Position numbers and translations under genes: made by a program
Part shown: positions 16,964 to 16,994 of the stretch, one piece after another
Layout: each line of letters opens with the position of its first letter
Numbering within the stretch: position 1 is the first letter of the stretch
DNA from: Acanthaster planci
Lineage: Eukaryota; Echinodermata; Asteroidea; Valvatida; Acanthasteridae
Reading direction: 5' to 3'
Assembly (NCBI RefSeq): GCF_001949145.1
Contig: NW_019091407.1
Location: 478,436 to 495,429, forward strand
DNA length: 16,994 bases
Notes under the pieces: generated by a model
What the model was told of the DNA's origin: nothing
What the model saw: only the letters and a program-made list of their open reading frames with translations
The model's database searches: none

Positions 16964-16994
<31 letters not shown>
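16815..16994. repeat. A-rich hairpin minisatellite and poly-A run at window end
   Basis: Repeated words AATTGCGAAAAAGCC, AAAAAGAATGCCTTTTTCG and GCGAAAAAGC. CTTTTTCGC (16853-16861) pairs perfectly with GCGAAAAAG (16868-16876). It then runs into poly-A broken by CCAAACC and CAAAACA. It is the same family as 2732-2880. Confidence 0.8.

Larger units (their letters stand above)
13536..16994 (+). other. First intron of the P450 gene, open at the window end
   Basis: Begins with GTAAGT at 13536. 13540-15040 shows no repeat or gene that I can name; the 103-codon ORF at 13556-13867 starts 20 bp into the intron and lacks any domain. A lone TGACGTCA lies at 13904. The rest is filled by the family A array and an antisense LINE relic. 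No acceptor followed by P450-like coding was found, so exon 2 should lie beyond the window. Confidence 0.6.

Overview
This is a non-coding-rich window of animal nuclear DNA, most likely from a marine invertebrate. Amphioxus, a hemichordate or an echinoderm would all fit; I cannot decide from this window. Reasons: there is no dense bacterial-style coding, one good spliced exon is present (a cytochrome P450 first exon with a GTAAGT donor), and the rest is mostly decayed transposable elements (LINE, Ty3/gypsy, mariner-like, foldback MITE), tandem repeats and homopolymer runs. No prokaryotic defence, CRISPR or operon structure is present.

Layout. 1-745: degenerate tandem units of a CRE-bearing repeat (family A), ending in an 80-bp cap. 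745-1480: a second tandem repeat (family B, unit about 148 bp), also with a TGACGTCA palindrome per unit. 1485-2370: nothing assignable. 2375-2700: two more family A units, then an A/T-run minisatellite (2737-2880) and a hairpin (2894-2924). 3160-7893: a nested transposon stack. The oldest layer is a LINE reverse-transcriptase relic on the + strand. It was split once by a 208-bp foldback MITE (3236-3443, flanked by GAGCT) and once by a 3.55-kb Ty3/gypsy element (3670-7223, flanked by CACGT/CACGA). Removing each insertion and one target copy makes the LINE reading frame continuous across the site. The gypsy element has both LTRs, a primer-site candidate, broken gag, broken protease-RT-RNase H, no recognisable integrase core, and a polypurine tract.

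7894-12650: largely featureless. It holds a GC-richer patch with a possible orphan gene end (8542-9262), a TATA-like site, a degenerate CCGAAC-type stretch and a 21-bp minisatellite made of TGACCC/GGGTCA half-sites (11688-11825). 12661-13140: a mariner/Tc1-like transposase relic. 13402-13535: first coding exon of a cytochrome P450 (CYP46-like N-terminus), the only convincing host gene. Its first intron runs to the window end and carries another family A array (15040-16025) and, on the opposite strand, the 3' end of an L1/Tx1-type LINE (16232-16835). The window ends in the same A-rich hairpin minisatellite seen at 2737.

Nothing here behaves as a multi-gene system. The most unusual observations are the CRE-palindrome satellites (shared core in two families, one array inside a P450 intron), the 21-bp-periodic repeats in two unrelated contexts, and the readable order of nested insertions.
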